64,000 nucleotides of DNA from Kiritimatiellia bacterium (GTDB lineage Bacteria > Verrucomicrobiota > Kiritimatiellia > RFP12 > UBA1067), in the NCBI GenBank assembly GCA_017405115.1, contig JAFRBA010000067.1:62001-126000 (forward strand), given 5' to 3'. Numbering within the stretch: position 1 is the first letter of the stretch; each line of letters opens with the position of its first letter. Shown here in pieces: positions 1 to 7,567 of this stretch. The notes under the pieces were generated by a model. That model saw nothing but the letters and a program-made list of their open reading frames with translations. It was not told the origin of the DNA and made no database searches. Both the position numbers and the translations under genes were made by a program.

Positions 1-304
1 CGTCAGGCGCGTCGCCGAAGAGCACGAGCACGTCGCGACGGTAGTCGCGGTCGAATATCCGCTTGAACGGACCAGATGCGACGAATGAGTCGACTTCGCC
101 GTCCGGCGCGGTCACGACGACCTTCTCGCCGCCACGGATCTCCACGGAGCCGTACCGCCACGGATGCGTCGAGCCGTAGGTGACGGACACCGTCCGCAAC
201 GGTACGTCAGCCCCGTCGACTTCGACGCGCCACTCCCCGCCCATGGCACAAGCCGCGCACAGCGCAGCGACCACCGCTATCTTGCATGCATATTTCGCTT
301 CCAT
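1..304 (-). CDS. Secreted protein of unknown function, 3' end outside the window
   Basis: About 101 codons are visible, open to the window edge. The first ~20 residues (MEAKYACKIAVVAALCAACA) form a signal peptide, so the product is exported; a short beta-rich stretch follows and no domain can be named from it. The ATG at 304-302 was chosen because it opens the signal peptide and lies exactly 6 nt downstream of a TGGTATAAT box, with no Shine-Dalgarno site. It is divergent from the XylR-like regulator that starts at 419, so it is probably the regulator's target and may encode a sugar-active protein. That role is inferred from position only. Confidence 0.6.
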   Translation of the reverse strand, partial: MEAKYACKIAVVAALCAACAMGGEWRVEVDGADVPLRTVSVTYGSTHPWRYGSVEIRGGEKVVVTAPDGEVDSFVASGPFKRIFDRDYRRDVLVLFGDAPD

Positions 305-310
305 GGCCGC

Positions 311-319
311 ATTATACCA
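311..319 (-). promoter_or_regulatory. Extended -10 promoter TGGTATAAT for the secreted-protein gene
   Basis: The hexamer ends 6 nt before the ATG, which places the expected +1 on the A of the start codon. It shares a 114-nt divergent region with the XylR promoter. Confidence 0.7.
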
Positions 320-403
320 TATCCACACTGCAGCAATATGACATTTTACCGAAATGAATTACGACAATTTTACGAATATAGGCGCACAACGCTCCACGAA
401 ATC

Positions 404-412
404 TGGTATAAT
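404..412 (+). promoter_or_regulatory. Extended -10 promoter TGGTATAAT for the XylR-like gene
   Basis: TATAAT at 407-412 lies 6 nt before the ATG at 419. No good -35 hexamer is visible at the right distance, as expected for a TGn-dependent promoter. A leaderless transcript is predicted. Confidence 0.75.
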
Positions 413-418
413 TTCGCC

Positions 419-1639
419 ATGAAGCGCTGTAGACACGAACAACCCGAACCAGTCCGCGTCGCGGTCATATTCGACCGCAACCTGAAGTCCGGCCGCGACA
501 TAGTCGCCGGGATATACCGATATGCCGGAATGACACGAGACTGGGAGCTGTTCCTTTTCAGCAAGACGTCCACACGTGCGGAGCTCACGGCGGCCGTTCG
601 CAGGCTGGGCCCGGCCGGGTTCCTCGTCGACGGAGAGCTGGCCATGCTCGCGCCGCAACTGGCGAAAGACTTCCCCGACGCGCCCATCGTTGCCGTAGAC
701 GGACTGCCGTCGTCAATGCTGAAAAACTACGCATCCGTCCACCTCCTGTGCGACGATGCGCCCATATCCCGCGAAGCCGGCAGACTGCTGGTGCGCCGAG
801 GCTTTCGCAGCTTCGGCTTCGTAGGGACTACGGACATCGTAAACAGAAGCCACTCAAGGGCGCGAGAGACGAATTTCAGACAGACCGTGGCTGCTCACGG
901 ACGCGTCTCGGTTGCCCAAATACCCGATGCCGTGGGCTTCCACAGGCAATACGCCATGCCCGTGCTGGAAAAGTGGATCATGTCGCTTCCCAAGCCGTGC
1001 GGCGTAATGGCCTACAACGACACGGTGGCGCTGTCCGTGGCTGAAGTCTGCCGACGGCTCAAGGTCGCCGTCCCAGAGTCCGTAGCGATAATTGGCGTCG
1101 ATGACGACGACTTCATCTGCGAAAACGCCTCTCCGACGCTGACGAGCGTCCATCCCGATTTTGAAAGCGCTGGATTCATGGCGGCCACGAAACTCGCGCA
1201 CCTTGTAGCCAGACGCAAGAAGCCGAAACACTGCAAGGTCGTGCGCTATGGGGTAGGGCACGTTACCGAAAGGCAGTCGACAAGAAGCAGTATCGGCAGG
1301 ATGGCGCGCGTCGCCGCGGCGCTCGAAATGGTCCGCCTGAAGGCGTCCGAGGGGCTTTCCGCGCGCGCGGTGGCCACATCCCTTGGCGTGACGGCCAGGA
1401 CTCTTGAAATGGACTTCGCCGCATTCGCGGAGCGACCCCTTCGCGACTATCTTGTGGACGCGAAGGTCGACGCAGTGAAACGATTGGCGGCAGACGGACG
1501 CACACGTTCCAGGATGGATCTTGCCATCGCGGCCGGCTTCCACACAGAGTCCGCTATGCGCACAGCCTTCCGCATGCGCGTCGGCATGTCGATCAGGGAG
1601 TATCTAGCCAGCGGCAGATCGGCGCTTAGGTTTACCTGA
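419..1639 (+). CDS. XylR-like transcription regulator (LacI-type sensor plus AraC HTH)
   Basis: The product has 406 residues. Residues ~12-275 form a periplasmic-binding-protein-like sugar sensor, with typical stretches such as VRVAVIFDRN, CGVMAYNDTVA and VAIIGVDDDDF. Residues ~300-400 form an AraC-type double helix-turn-helix (SLGVTARTLEMDF, then AIAAGFHTESAMRTAFRMR). This is the architecture of XylR-type regulators of plant-sugar operons. A longer open frame begins at 164, but the TGGTATAAT box and the start of homology favour the ATG at 419. Its stop overlaps tail-to-tail by 8 nt with the GH78-like gene. The likely targets are the divergent gene at 304 and perhaps the neighbouring GH78 gene; the ligand is unknown. 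Confidence 0.88.
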   Translation: MKRCRHEQPEPVRVAVIFDRNLKSGRDIVAGIYRYAGMTRDWELFLFSKTSTRAELTAAVRRLGPAGFLVDGELAMLAPQLAKDFPDAPIVAVDGLPSSMLKNYASVHLLCDDAPISREAGRLLVRRGFRSFGFVGTTDIVNRSHSRARETNFRQTVAAHGRVSVAQIPDAVGFHRQYAMPVLEKWIMSLPKPCGVMAYNDTVALSVAEVCRRLKVAVPESVAIIGVDDDDFICENASPTLTSVHPDFESAGFMAATKLAHLVARRKKPKHCKVVRYGVGHVTERQSTRSSIGRMARVAAALEMVRLKASEGLSARAVATSLGVTARTLEMDFAAFAERPLRDYLVDAKVDAVKRLAADGRTRSRMDLAIAAGFHTESAMRTAFRMRVGMSIREYLASGRSALRFT

Positions 1640-3407
1640 CTATCTCAACGCCCTTCGGGGCTTCGACTTTGGTGTCGATGGATCCGTCAGAGCGCTTCTC
1701 GTGGCGAACGCGCACCACGCCTTGCGCCGTCGGCAGCGCACCTTCCGCCCAATCGAGGTCCCCAAGGAACGGCCGTACGCGAACGGTTTTTCCGCCGGCG
1801 TCCAGCGCCTCCAATCCCAGGACATGCGCAATGCACCACGCCGCAGGCCCCGCGCTCCATCCGTGGCAGAGGGAATGGCGATAGCCGGAATAGCAGAACT
1901 CGCCGAAGTCGCCGTGGATGTCCTTCTTGCCCTGGACCGGCATTTCATCGAGACGCGAGGCGTTGTTGGTCCAGGAAAGGCTGAAGTCCTCCCAGAAGCT
2001 CGTAGCGCCCATGTCGAGCATGCCGCCCCAGTAGTCACGCACGGTGTCCAGGGCGCGCTGGTTCTCGCCGGCCACACTCATGGCCTCTAGCATGTAGTAG
2101 CCGTAGAACGTTGAAACCCCCTCGTTGCCGTTCTTTCCTATGACGTCGCGGAATATCTCCTTCGCGTCCGAAAGACCGCCGAGAGCAAGAAGCGCGGCGG
2201 CGGACTTCGCCCCCGCGGGATCAGGCCTTTCAGTGCGAACCTTCGCAGCCTCGTCGCGGCATTTCGCGGCGAGCGCAGCGTCGCCCGCCACGTCCATCAG
2301 CTCCGCCGCGTCGTCGAGCGCAAGCGCGAGAAGTCCACGCGTGCCGGCGTGGACGGCCGGCTTGTTGTGCTGCGTGGGCCAGTCGAGAAACACGTTGGAG
2401 CCGGAGCCGTCGCCATATGCTGCCGCCTCTCCGCGAACGTTCGCCAGCACATGCGCGACGGTCGCCTTCAGGTATTCGCCGCGTGCGCGCACCCAGGCGG
2501 CGTCGCCGGTGTGGCGATACCATTCGCGCACGATGCGAAGGAACCAAAGCGTGTAGTTCGGCATATTGTTCATCCAGCCGTCAGTCGGAGTAGTGGCAAT
2601 CGCGTAGTCGATGGAATCGGAGAGGACTTCCGCCGCGCCGAAGACGGAGAGTATCGCGCGCGCCTCTGGGTGCATGTCGCCGAGCCAGACGAGTCGGTCG
2701 CGCTTGATGCCGTCCCAGAGATAATCCTGGCAGCAGAGATGGACGGTGCGCACAGCCGTCTCCCAGACGCGGTTCAGGCGCTCGTCCGAACACCTGAATC
2801 CGCCTAGGCGGGGCATCCGCCGCATGAGCGAAACGGCGCGCACGCACTCGAGGTTGACTTTCCCCGTGGTAACGAGGTCGAGCCGCACAAACCGAAAGCC
2901 CGTGTTGCCGATTTCGACAATGCCCATGAACGGTATGTCGTGCACGCCGTCGCGTATCGCGTGGTCGTTGCTGGCCGACTTCGTCCCGATGTCCGCCATC
3001 ACCTCGCCTACGCTCTCGCCGAACCGCACGCGCATCTTCATGCCGCGCGGACACATGCTCCCGATCTGGAGGCCGCCGTGCAGTTCGCGCCCGAAGTCCA
3101 GGATAACCGAGGCGTTCTCGCCGTTGTTCTCCATCGCGCAGCCGCAGCCGCCCCTCCAGCGCTCCTCGGGAATCTGGCCGTGGCGCGGCATCAGGAGACT
3201 CTCGGCGTTTTTCACAACCGACCTGTTGCCGTAGACGGCGTCGCCTGAAGTCCACACCACCCGCTTGGGCGTCACGAACGTGCGAGTGCGGGGATCCTGA
3301 CGTTCCGGCACCGCCGCGAAAAGTCCGAAAGCGGCGGACATGACGGCAATCGACGCAATGGCGCGCGCCGAAATGCCCGAACGACATGGTGCATTCGATT
3401 TTTTCAT
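1632..3407 (-). CDS. GH78-like alpha-L-rhamnosidase, secreted
   Basis: The product has 591 residues with an N-terminal export signal. A beta-sandwich region (~90-210) precedes an (alpha/alpha)6-barrel-like region (~215-520) and a C-terminal beta domain. GH78-type landmarks are DGIKRDRLVWLGDMHPEA near residue 240 and HSLCHGWSAGP near residue 520, where family members have a shGWaagp motif. GH78 enzymes release terminal alpha-L-rhamnose, for example from pectic rhamnogalacturonan. The usual RDE at the first motif is RDR here, so activity or specificity may differ. The start at 3407 lies 6 nt after a TGGTATAAT box; the longer frame upstream runs through the promoter. It lies beside a sugar porter. 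Confidence 0.8.
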   Translation of the reverse strand: MKKSNAPCRSGISARAIASIAVMSAAFGLFAAVPERQDPRTRTFVTPKRVVWTSGDAVYGNRSVVKNAESLLMPRHGQIPEERWRGGCGCAMENNGENASVILDFGRELHGGLQIGSMCPRGMKMRVRFGESVGEVMADIGTKSASNDHAIRDGVHDIPFMGIVEIGNTGFRFVRLDLVTTGKVNLECVRAVSLMRRMPRLGGFRCSDERLNRVWETAVRTVHLCCQDYLWDGIKRDRLVWLGDMHPEARAILSVFGAAEVLSDSIDYAIATTPTDGWMNNMPNYTLWFLRIVREWYRHTGDAAWVRARGEYLKATVAHVLANVRGEAAAYGDGSGSNVFLDWPTQHNKPAVHAGTRGLLALALDDAAELMDVAGDAALAAKCRDEAAKVRTERPDPAGAKSAAALLALGGLSDAKEIFRDVIGKNGNEGVSTFYGYYMLEAMSVAGENQRALDTVRDYWGGMLDMGATSFWEDFSLSWTNNASRLDEMPVQGKKDIHGDFGEFCYSGYRHSLCHGWSAGPAAWCIAHVLGLEALDAGGKTVRVRPFLGDLDWAEGALPTAQGVVRVRHEKRSDGSIDTKVEAPKGVEIVR

Positions 3408-3413
3408 ACCCGA

Positions 3414-3422
3414 ATTATACCA
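3414..3422 (-). promoter_or_regulatory. Extended -10 promoter TGGTATAAT for the GH78-like gene
   Basis: Exactly 6 nt separate the hexamer from the ATG at 3407. It lies in the 63-nt gap after the sugar-porter gene, so the two genes can be transcribed separately. Confidence 0.72.
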
Positions 3423-3470
3423 CATTTCGTCGCCAATAACCGCCTTGCACGGCATGCAGCGGCCAAAATT

Positions 3471-4751
3471 TCATCTTTCCATTTCCTCCAATGACTTGCC
3501 TTTCGTCTCTGGACAGATGAACATAGCCCACGCAAGATGGGCGCAGAGACACGCTCCGAAGAAGGCAAATATCGCGGCAGGAACCCACGCCGCCGCCATT
3601 GCCGGGAAGACGAACGTGAGCGCCGCGCAGAACGACCAGTGCGTGAAGCTGCCGAAGCTCTGTCCCTGCGCACGGAATCGCTGCGGGAATATCTCCGATA
3701 TGAACACCCAGATGACGACGCCCTGCCCCATCGCGAAGAACACGATGAACTGGAATATGCATATCGCCGCCAGTACGCCAAGGTCAAACACGAACGCCGA
3801 AGCCGCTGCAAAGTGCGCGACGATGCAGCCAATGGAGCCGACTATCAGCAGCGTGCAGCGTCCGAGCCTGTCGATGAGGAAGAGCCCCGCGAACGTGCCG
3901 AGCCCCAGGACGACGCTCATCCCGGCAGCCGTTCCCAGCGCAACCTGCGGAGTGAACCCGGCCATCTCGAAGACGCGCTTTGCGAAATACATCATCGCGT
4001 TTATGCCCGAGAGCTGGTTGAACATAGCAAGACAGAACACAAGCATGATCGGCCGCATGTTCGCGCGAGAGAAGAACGGCGCGTTCATCGAACGCGCCCT
4101 ACCGTTGTGCTGGTAGGGCGGTTTCGACGAAACCGCCGCCTCACCCATCGCGAGCCAACGCGGGCTCTCGTCGAGGAACGGCGTAAGCAGCGTGAACGCG
4201 AGCGCCGGTACCGCCTCCGCGCCGAGCATCACGCGCCATGCCGCGTCGCCAAGCCCGGCAGACCCGATCCACCAGTTCACGAACTGCGAGACGACCATGC
4301 CGAGGACGATGTTGAACTGGAAGAGTCCGCCAAGCCGTCCGCGCCTGTCCGCCGGCGAAATCTCGGCGATGTAGACAGGCGCGGCGATGGACGACGCGCC
4401 GACGCCCAGCCCGCCGATGAAGCGTGCGACCATCAAGTCCCACGGCCCGAATGCGAACGCGCTCCAGACCGCCGACACGAGATACAGCACGCCGACCCAG
4501 AAGAGCGTAGGCTTTCGCCCGATCCTGTCGCAGGCCTTTCCGCCGAACGCCGCGCCGATTACCGTGCCCCACAGGGCGGAACTCATCACGAGACCGTGCA
4601 CGAACGACGAGAGGCCCCAGACGGACTGTATTTGCTGCTCGCCGCCGTTGATTACCGCCGTGTCGTAGCCAAACAGAAACCCGCCCATGGCCGCCGCCAT
4701 GGCGAGAAAGAGGATGCGCCCTCCGCCACCAGATATGTCACTTGCATTCAC
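3471..4751 (-). CDS. MFS sugar porter with a repeat-derived central loop
   Basis: The product has 426 residues and about 12 membrane helices. Sugar-porter signatures are GFLFGYDTAVINGG (helix 1), GGKACDRIGRKPTL (loop 2-3), the DESPRWL motif after helix 6 and the C-terminal PETKGKSLEEME. It should import a monosaccharide such as xylose, rhamnose or glucose by proton symport. The cytoplasmic loop between helices 6 and 7 is about half the usual length, and residues ~204-219 are encoded by two hairpins of a palindromic repeat (4095-4137). The start is GTG at 4751, 8 nt after a TGATATAAT box; a nearby ATG is out of frame. It is divergent from the LDI-like gene. Confidence 0.88.
   Translation of the reverse strand: MNASDISGGGGRILFLAMAAAMGGFLFGYDTAVINGGEQQIQSVWGLSSFVHGLVMSSALWGTVIGAAFGGKACDRIGRKPTLFWVGVLYLVSAVWSAFAFGPWDLMVARFIGGLGVGASSIAAPVYIAEISPADRRGRLGGLFQFNIVLGMVVSQFVNWWIGSAGLGDAAWRVMLGAEAVPALAFTLLTPFLDESPRWLAMGEAAVSSKPPYQHNGRARSMNAPFFSRANMRPIMLVFCLAMFNQLSGINAMMYFAKRVFEMAGFTPQVALGTAAGMSVVLGLGTFAGLFLIDRLGRCTLLIVGSIGCIVAHFAAASAFVFDLGVLAAICIFQFIVFFAMGQGVVIWVFISEIFPQRFRAQGQSFGSFTHWSFCAALTFVFPAMAAAWVPAAIFAFFGACLCAHLAWAMFICPETKGKSLEEMER
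4095..4137. repeat. Palindromic repeat unit inside the sugar-porter gene
   Basis: There are two adjacent hairpins. CGCCCTACC (4095-4103) pairs with GGTAGGGCG (4112-4120). GGCGGTTTCG (4117-4126) pairs with CGAAACCGCC (4128-4137). The reading frame stays open through both. The GGTAGGG/CCCTACC flank also occurs in the intergenic double hairpin at 60301-60355. Confidence 0.8.
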
Positions 4752-4759
4752 ACTGCGGT

Positions 4760-4768
4760 ATTATATCA
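4760..4768 (-). promoter_or_regulatory. Extended -10 promoter TGATATAAT for the sugar porter
   Basis: The box lies 8 nt before the GTG at 4751, with no Shine-Dalgarno site between. It faces the LDI-like promoter in a 74-nt divergent region. Confidence 0.68.
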
Positions 4769-4809
4769 AACGCCGTCCCATTTCGGTGCCTACAACTCTG
4801 CAACCAATA

Positions 4810-4818
4810 TGATATAAT
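4810..4818 (+). promoter_or_regulatory. Extended -10 promoter TGATATAAT for the LDI-like gene
   Basis: The hexamer ends 7 nt before the in-frame ATG at 4826; the ATG at 4821 is out of frame. A leader of about one nucleotide is predicted. Confidence 0.72.
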
Positions 4819-4825
4819 TCATGCC

Positions 4826-6298
4826 ATGCGAAGGGTCACAATAAGGAGACAGACATTTAGACACAACGCATGGCTAATAGGACTAATCTGCGGCGCTGCG
4901 GCTAACATAGCAGGTCTCGTCACCATCGCCCTCGTTCCTGGGAACGTCAACCAGACGTTCAACGACGTCGGATGCTGGCATGCGGCGGGCGGCGGCGTAA
5001 TGATCTTGATTGCGCTGCTCGCCTTGTGGACGGGAACGGTCGCCTCACGCGAGCGGACAGCGCCGCTTGGCCGCTGGCACAAGGTGGTCGTCGCCATGCT
5101 TGTGTTGGTTGCCGTGGTCGCTGCCATGCTATCGCTTCCATCGAGCCCCCCTCAAACCCCTCAAACTTCTCAAACCTCTCAAACCTTCCCCTCCCCAGAC
5201 GAACGCGCCGCGCTGAAATGGCTCGACTATGTTACTGGCGAGCTGACTCCCGAAGAGAAAAAAGAGTGGTGGGACATCGGCGGGACGCAGCATGGGCTTT
5301 TCGCGAAGCGGTACAACATTGCGTTCTGCGGCTACGCAGCGGCGGCGCTGGGGATGCGAGGGAATGCGGCAGAGCGGGAAACGGCCGGGCGCATTCTTGG
5401 AAACTGCATTGAACGCTACCTAAAGCGCGACGTGTGGGCCTATTCCATGAGCAAAAACTATTGGGGCGAGAAACCCTGGGCGCCCGACCCCTGCTATCGG
5501 GAGAATGTCATGTACACGGGACATCTGCTGCAGTTGCTGGCGCTCTACGAGACATTTACGGGCGATACCCGATACTGGAAGGATGGATTCGACTTCGTGT
5601 GGAACGGCGATAAGCGCATCCACTACACGGCAAAGAAGCTAATCGACGTGACAGTGCAACAGATGAGAACCGGCCCGAACGGCGGCGTCACATGCGAACC
5701 CGGCCTGATGTTCTTCCCTTGCAACAACCATCCGCACATCGCGCTTACGCTGTTCGCCAGACTGGGACACGGCGACTGGACGGCCGACGCCCAACGCTGG
5801 GAGAAGTGGGCGATCGGCCACTACACCAAGCCGCTTTTCGGCGGAGGCTCGCTGAATCTACTCTATCATGTGCCGTCCGGGATGTTCTACCCGCGAGGGC
5901 ACAACGGACTGGACGGCTGGTCTCTTCTCTGGTACGAGCCGTGGGCGGCAGACCGCCGCACGGCGCTGGAGCTTTGGAGGTCCGCCGCAGCCAAGATCGA
6001 CTGGAACCACATTGAGACGGGGGCCGACGCACGGAAAGGCGGAATGAACTGCTGTGATCCCGTAGATGTACCGCCGATCACGGTGGCGACGTTCCTCGCC
6101 GCTGCTGCGCGGGCATGCGACGATCCTGCCACGGCGGAGCGTCTCGAGCGGATCGCATCGCGCTCGCTTGTCCGCCGGGACGGGATGCTCTACCTCGATG
6201 TCGGCAGGGACTGGCGCATCGGGGCGACGGCCAACTTCATAATCTCCCTCGCCTACGCCAACGGCGCATCCTTCCGCCGGCTGTGCATCAGGCATTAG
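4826..6298 (+). CDS. Linalool dehydratase/isomerase-like protein with N-terminal membrane segments
   Basis: The product has 490 residues. Residues ~13-105 hold three hydrophobic segments, residues ~106-125 a Q/T/P linker made of a 9-bp tandem repeat, and residues ~130-485 an (alpha/alpha)6-type domain resembling linalool dehydratase/isomerase. The matches I recognise are YRENVMYTGHL (family ENxMYKGHL, with the active-site His) and VTCEPGLMFFPCNNH. The two cysteines in the latter are 9 residues apart, as are the two functional cysteines of the Castellaniella enzyme. An Asp follows LKWL near the domain start. The family hydrates or dehydrates terpene alcohols, but the substrate here is unknown. 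It is divergent from a sugar porter, so a carbohydrate or lipid-anchor substrate is also possible. Confidence 0.72.
   Translation: MRRVTIRRQTFRHNAWLIGLICGAAANIAGLVTIALVPGNVNQTFNDVGCWHAAGGGVMILIALLALWTGTVASRERTAPLGRWHKVVVAMLVLVAVVAAMLSLPSSPPQTPQTSQTSQTFPSPDERAALKWLDYVTGELTPEEKKEWWDIGGTQHGLFAKRYNIAFCGYAAAALGMRGNAAERETAGRILGNCIERYLKRDVWAYSMSKNYWGEKPWAPDPCYRENVMYTGHLLQLLALYETFTGDTRYWKDGFDFVWNGDKRIHYTAKKLIDVTVQQMRTGPNGGVTCEPGLMFFPCNNHPHIALTLFARLGHGDWTADAQRWEKWAIGHYTKPLFGGGSLNLLYHVPSGMFYPRGHNGLDGWSLLWYEPWAADRRTALELWRSAAAKIDWNHIETGADARKGGMNCCDPVDVPPITVATFLAAAARACDDPATAERLERIASRSLVRRDGMLYLDVGRDWRIGATANFIISLAYANGASFRRLCIRH
5151..5186. repeat. Four 9-bp tandem units (CTCAAACCT type) in a coding linker
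   Basis: The units are CTCAAACCC, CTCAAACTT, CTCAAACCT and CTCAAACCT, in frame, giving a PQTPQTSQTSQT-like linker between the membrane part and the LDI-like domain. Confidence 0.85.
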
Positions 6299-6427
6299 CG
6301 CCGGCCCTTCATCTCCAACATCTTGGCGAAAATACAGCCCACCCTGCGCGTCATCGTTTCGCCCAATTCAGCATCACTACATCATCCGGCGACATCCTAT
6401 AGGTCAGACTCAGCCGCCGAAGAACAT

Positions 6428-7093
6428 CTACTCCGCTGGGGCGAAGAGTTCTGCCAGCGGCTTGAGCCATGGGCTTAGAATCGCGCCGATGACAATAAGC
6501 ATGATCCCGATGACTAACTGCCAGACAAGCGACAGAATCTTCTGACGGCGGCTTCTGCCCTTTGCGCGGACGATCTTCTTGTCCTTGTGAAGCCCGTTGA
6601 AGTATTCGGCTATCGGCAGCAGATCGTTCCATTTCGCGAACGCGGCATCCCATGACGTGTCATATTCTCTTGACTTGCGCTCGAGTGCCCTTGCCTCATC
6701 AGCAATGCGCCTGGCTTCCGACCACTTCTCCGTAATCTCCCTGCGGAAATCCCCGTCGTGGACCTCCGCATACTTGTCGTCCATGAACTTCTCGTAGGCG
6801 ACTCGGATCTCATTCTGATAGATCAGCTTGAAGCTGTCGAACGTCGCTCGCTTGAGATGTCCGCACATGCGCTCGCAGTCCTTCGAGGACATGTCATTCA
6901 TTGTCGACCCGACCCTACAGAATAGGTGGTCGAGTGCCATCGCCATTTCCGCATGAATCTCCTGCGCCACAGCGCCGGTGTTCATGAACCTGTCGTAGAG
7001 CGGACGAAACACCTCGATGTAGAAACTCTTGATTTCTGCAAACGAGGCAGGCAGACGACTCAATTCCACCAGAGCCGTCCTCCAAGCAGCCAT
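6428..7093 (-). CDS. Hypothetical protein with helical soluble domain and C-terminal membrane helix
   Basis: The product has 221 residues from the ATG at 7093; the open frame continues upstream only as the shadow of the 70-codon gene at 7060-7272. It is rich in charged helices (for example SEARRIADEARALERKSREY near residue 125). Before the C-terminus it has one hydrophobic segment, LVWQLVIGIMLIVIGAIL, preceded by a basic patch (KGRSRRQK), which suggests a tail-anchored topology with the bulk in the cytoplasm. I do not recognise the family. It overlaps the preceding small gene by 34 nt, so it is translationally coupled, or the two are one gene split by a frameshift. The 129-nt gap to the convergent LDI-like gene holds nothing clear. 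Confidence 0.6.
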   Translation of the reverse strand: MAAWRTALVELSRLPASFAEIKSFYIEVFRPLYDRFMNTGAVAQEIHAEMAMALDHLFCRVGSTMNDMSSKDCERMCGHLKRATFDSFKLIYQNEIRVAYEKFMDDKYAEVHDGDFRREITEKWSEARRIADEARALERKSREYDTSWDAAFAKWNDLLPIAEYFNGLHKDKKIVRAKGRSRRQKILSLVWQLVIGIMLIVIGAILSPWLKPLAELFAPAE

Positions 7094-7272
7094 TTCAGTT
7101 TTGTCATAACAGAAATGACACGCGCCTTCGAATAGGCACAATCCGCCTGTTCGTGCGAAATCCAATCGTGGACTACGGTTCCGCGACCGATTACTGGGTA
7201 TGCACGATACGAACGAACGCGGCATCCGTGGCTGCACTCGTATTCATTGCGCAGTTCTGCGATTGTTTTCAT
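7060..7272 (-). CDS. Small hypothetical protein (70 aa)
   Basis: The sequence begins MKTIAELRNEYECSHGCRVR and contains a CSHGC pair, then a stretch with YRAYPVIGRGTVVHDWIS that looks protein-like. The start lies 15 nt after a TGGTACAAT box without a Shine-Dalgarno site. The last ~20 residues are written over the start of the next gene in another frame. I know no function. It may be an authentic short partner of the downstream membrane protein or the 5' part of a frameshifted gene. Confidence 0.5.
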   Translation of the reverse strand: MKTIAELRNEYECSHGCRVRSYRAYPVIGRGTVVHDWISHEQADCAYSKARVISVMTKLKWLLGGRLWWN

Positions 7273-7287
7273 GCTTTTGTTGCGTGT

Positions 7288-7296
7288 ATTGTACCA
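7288..7296 (-). promoter_or_regulatory. Extended -10 promoter TGGTACAAT for the 70-aa gene
   Basis: The box lies 15 nt before the ATG at 7272. A second TATAAT (7331-7326, minus) lies further upstream and could be an alternative. Confidence 0.55.
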
Positions 7297-7326
7297 AAAT
7301 TGACGGGAGCCTTTCAAGTGTGAATA

Positions 7327-7473
7327 TTATACGTTTTTCTCTTCGGGTGCGATTGCGAACAGTTGAACCCAATTGCTGACATAGGCGAGATTCGGGGTCT
7401 TGTCCCGACCTGCTCGCTCGACCCGCAGTTCGCGGGCACCCCGCCGACATGATTTCGACGTGCGCGCCATCAT
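7327..7473 (-). other. Intergenic ORF fragment, possible gene remnant
   Basis: A 48-codon frame on the minus strand ends with a protein-like tail (PNLAYVSNWVQLFAIAPEEK), but no complete domain, promoter or ribosome site is evident. The rest of the 7297-7567 gap contains nothing else I can name. Confidence 0.25.
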
Positions 7474-7567
7474 CGCACAGCTCAGGAGCGCGGCGTAATA
7501 TGGCTCAGAATTTCAACGAATTAAAACCGCACCCAATCGATATTTGCGATTTAGGAGATATTTTATG

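Noticed and set aside
164..418. N-terminal extension of the XylR-like regulator
   Set aside because: It would cover the promoter and overlap the divergent gene; homology begins after residue ~10 from the ATG at 419.
5151..5186. Possible CRISPR-like array
   Set aside because: Units are only 9 bp, directly adjacent without spacers, and lie inside a coding frame.
7297..7567. Possible tRNA in the gap (GGTTCAA-like bases)
   Set aside because: No acceptor, D-arm or T-arm stems could be paired around it.
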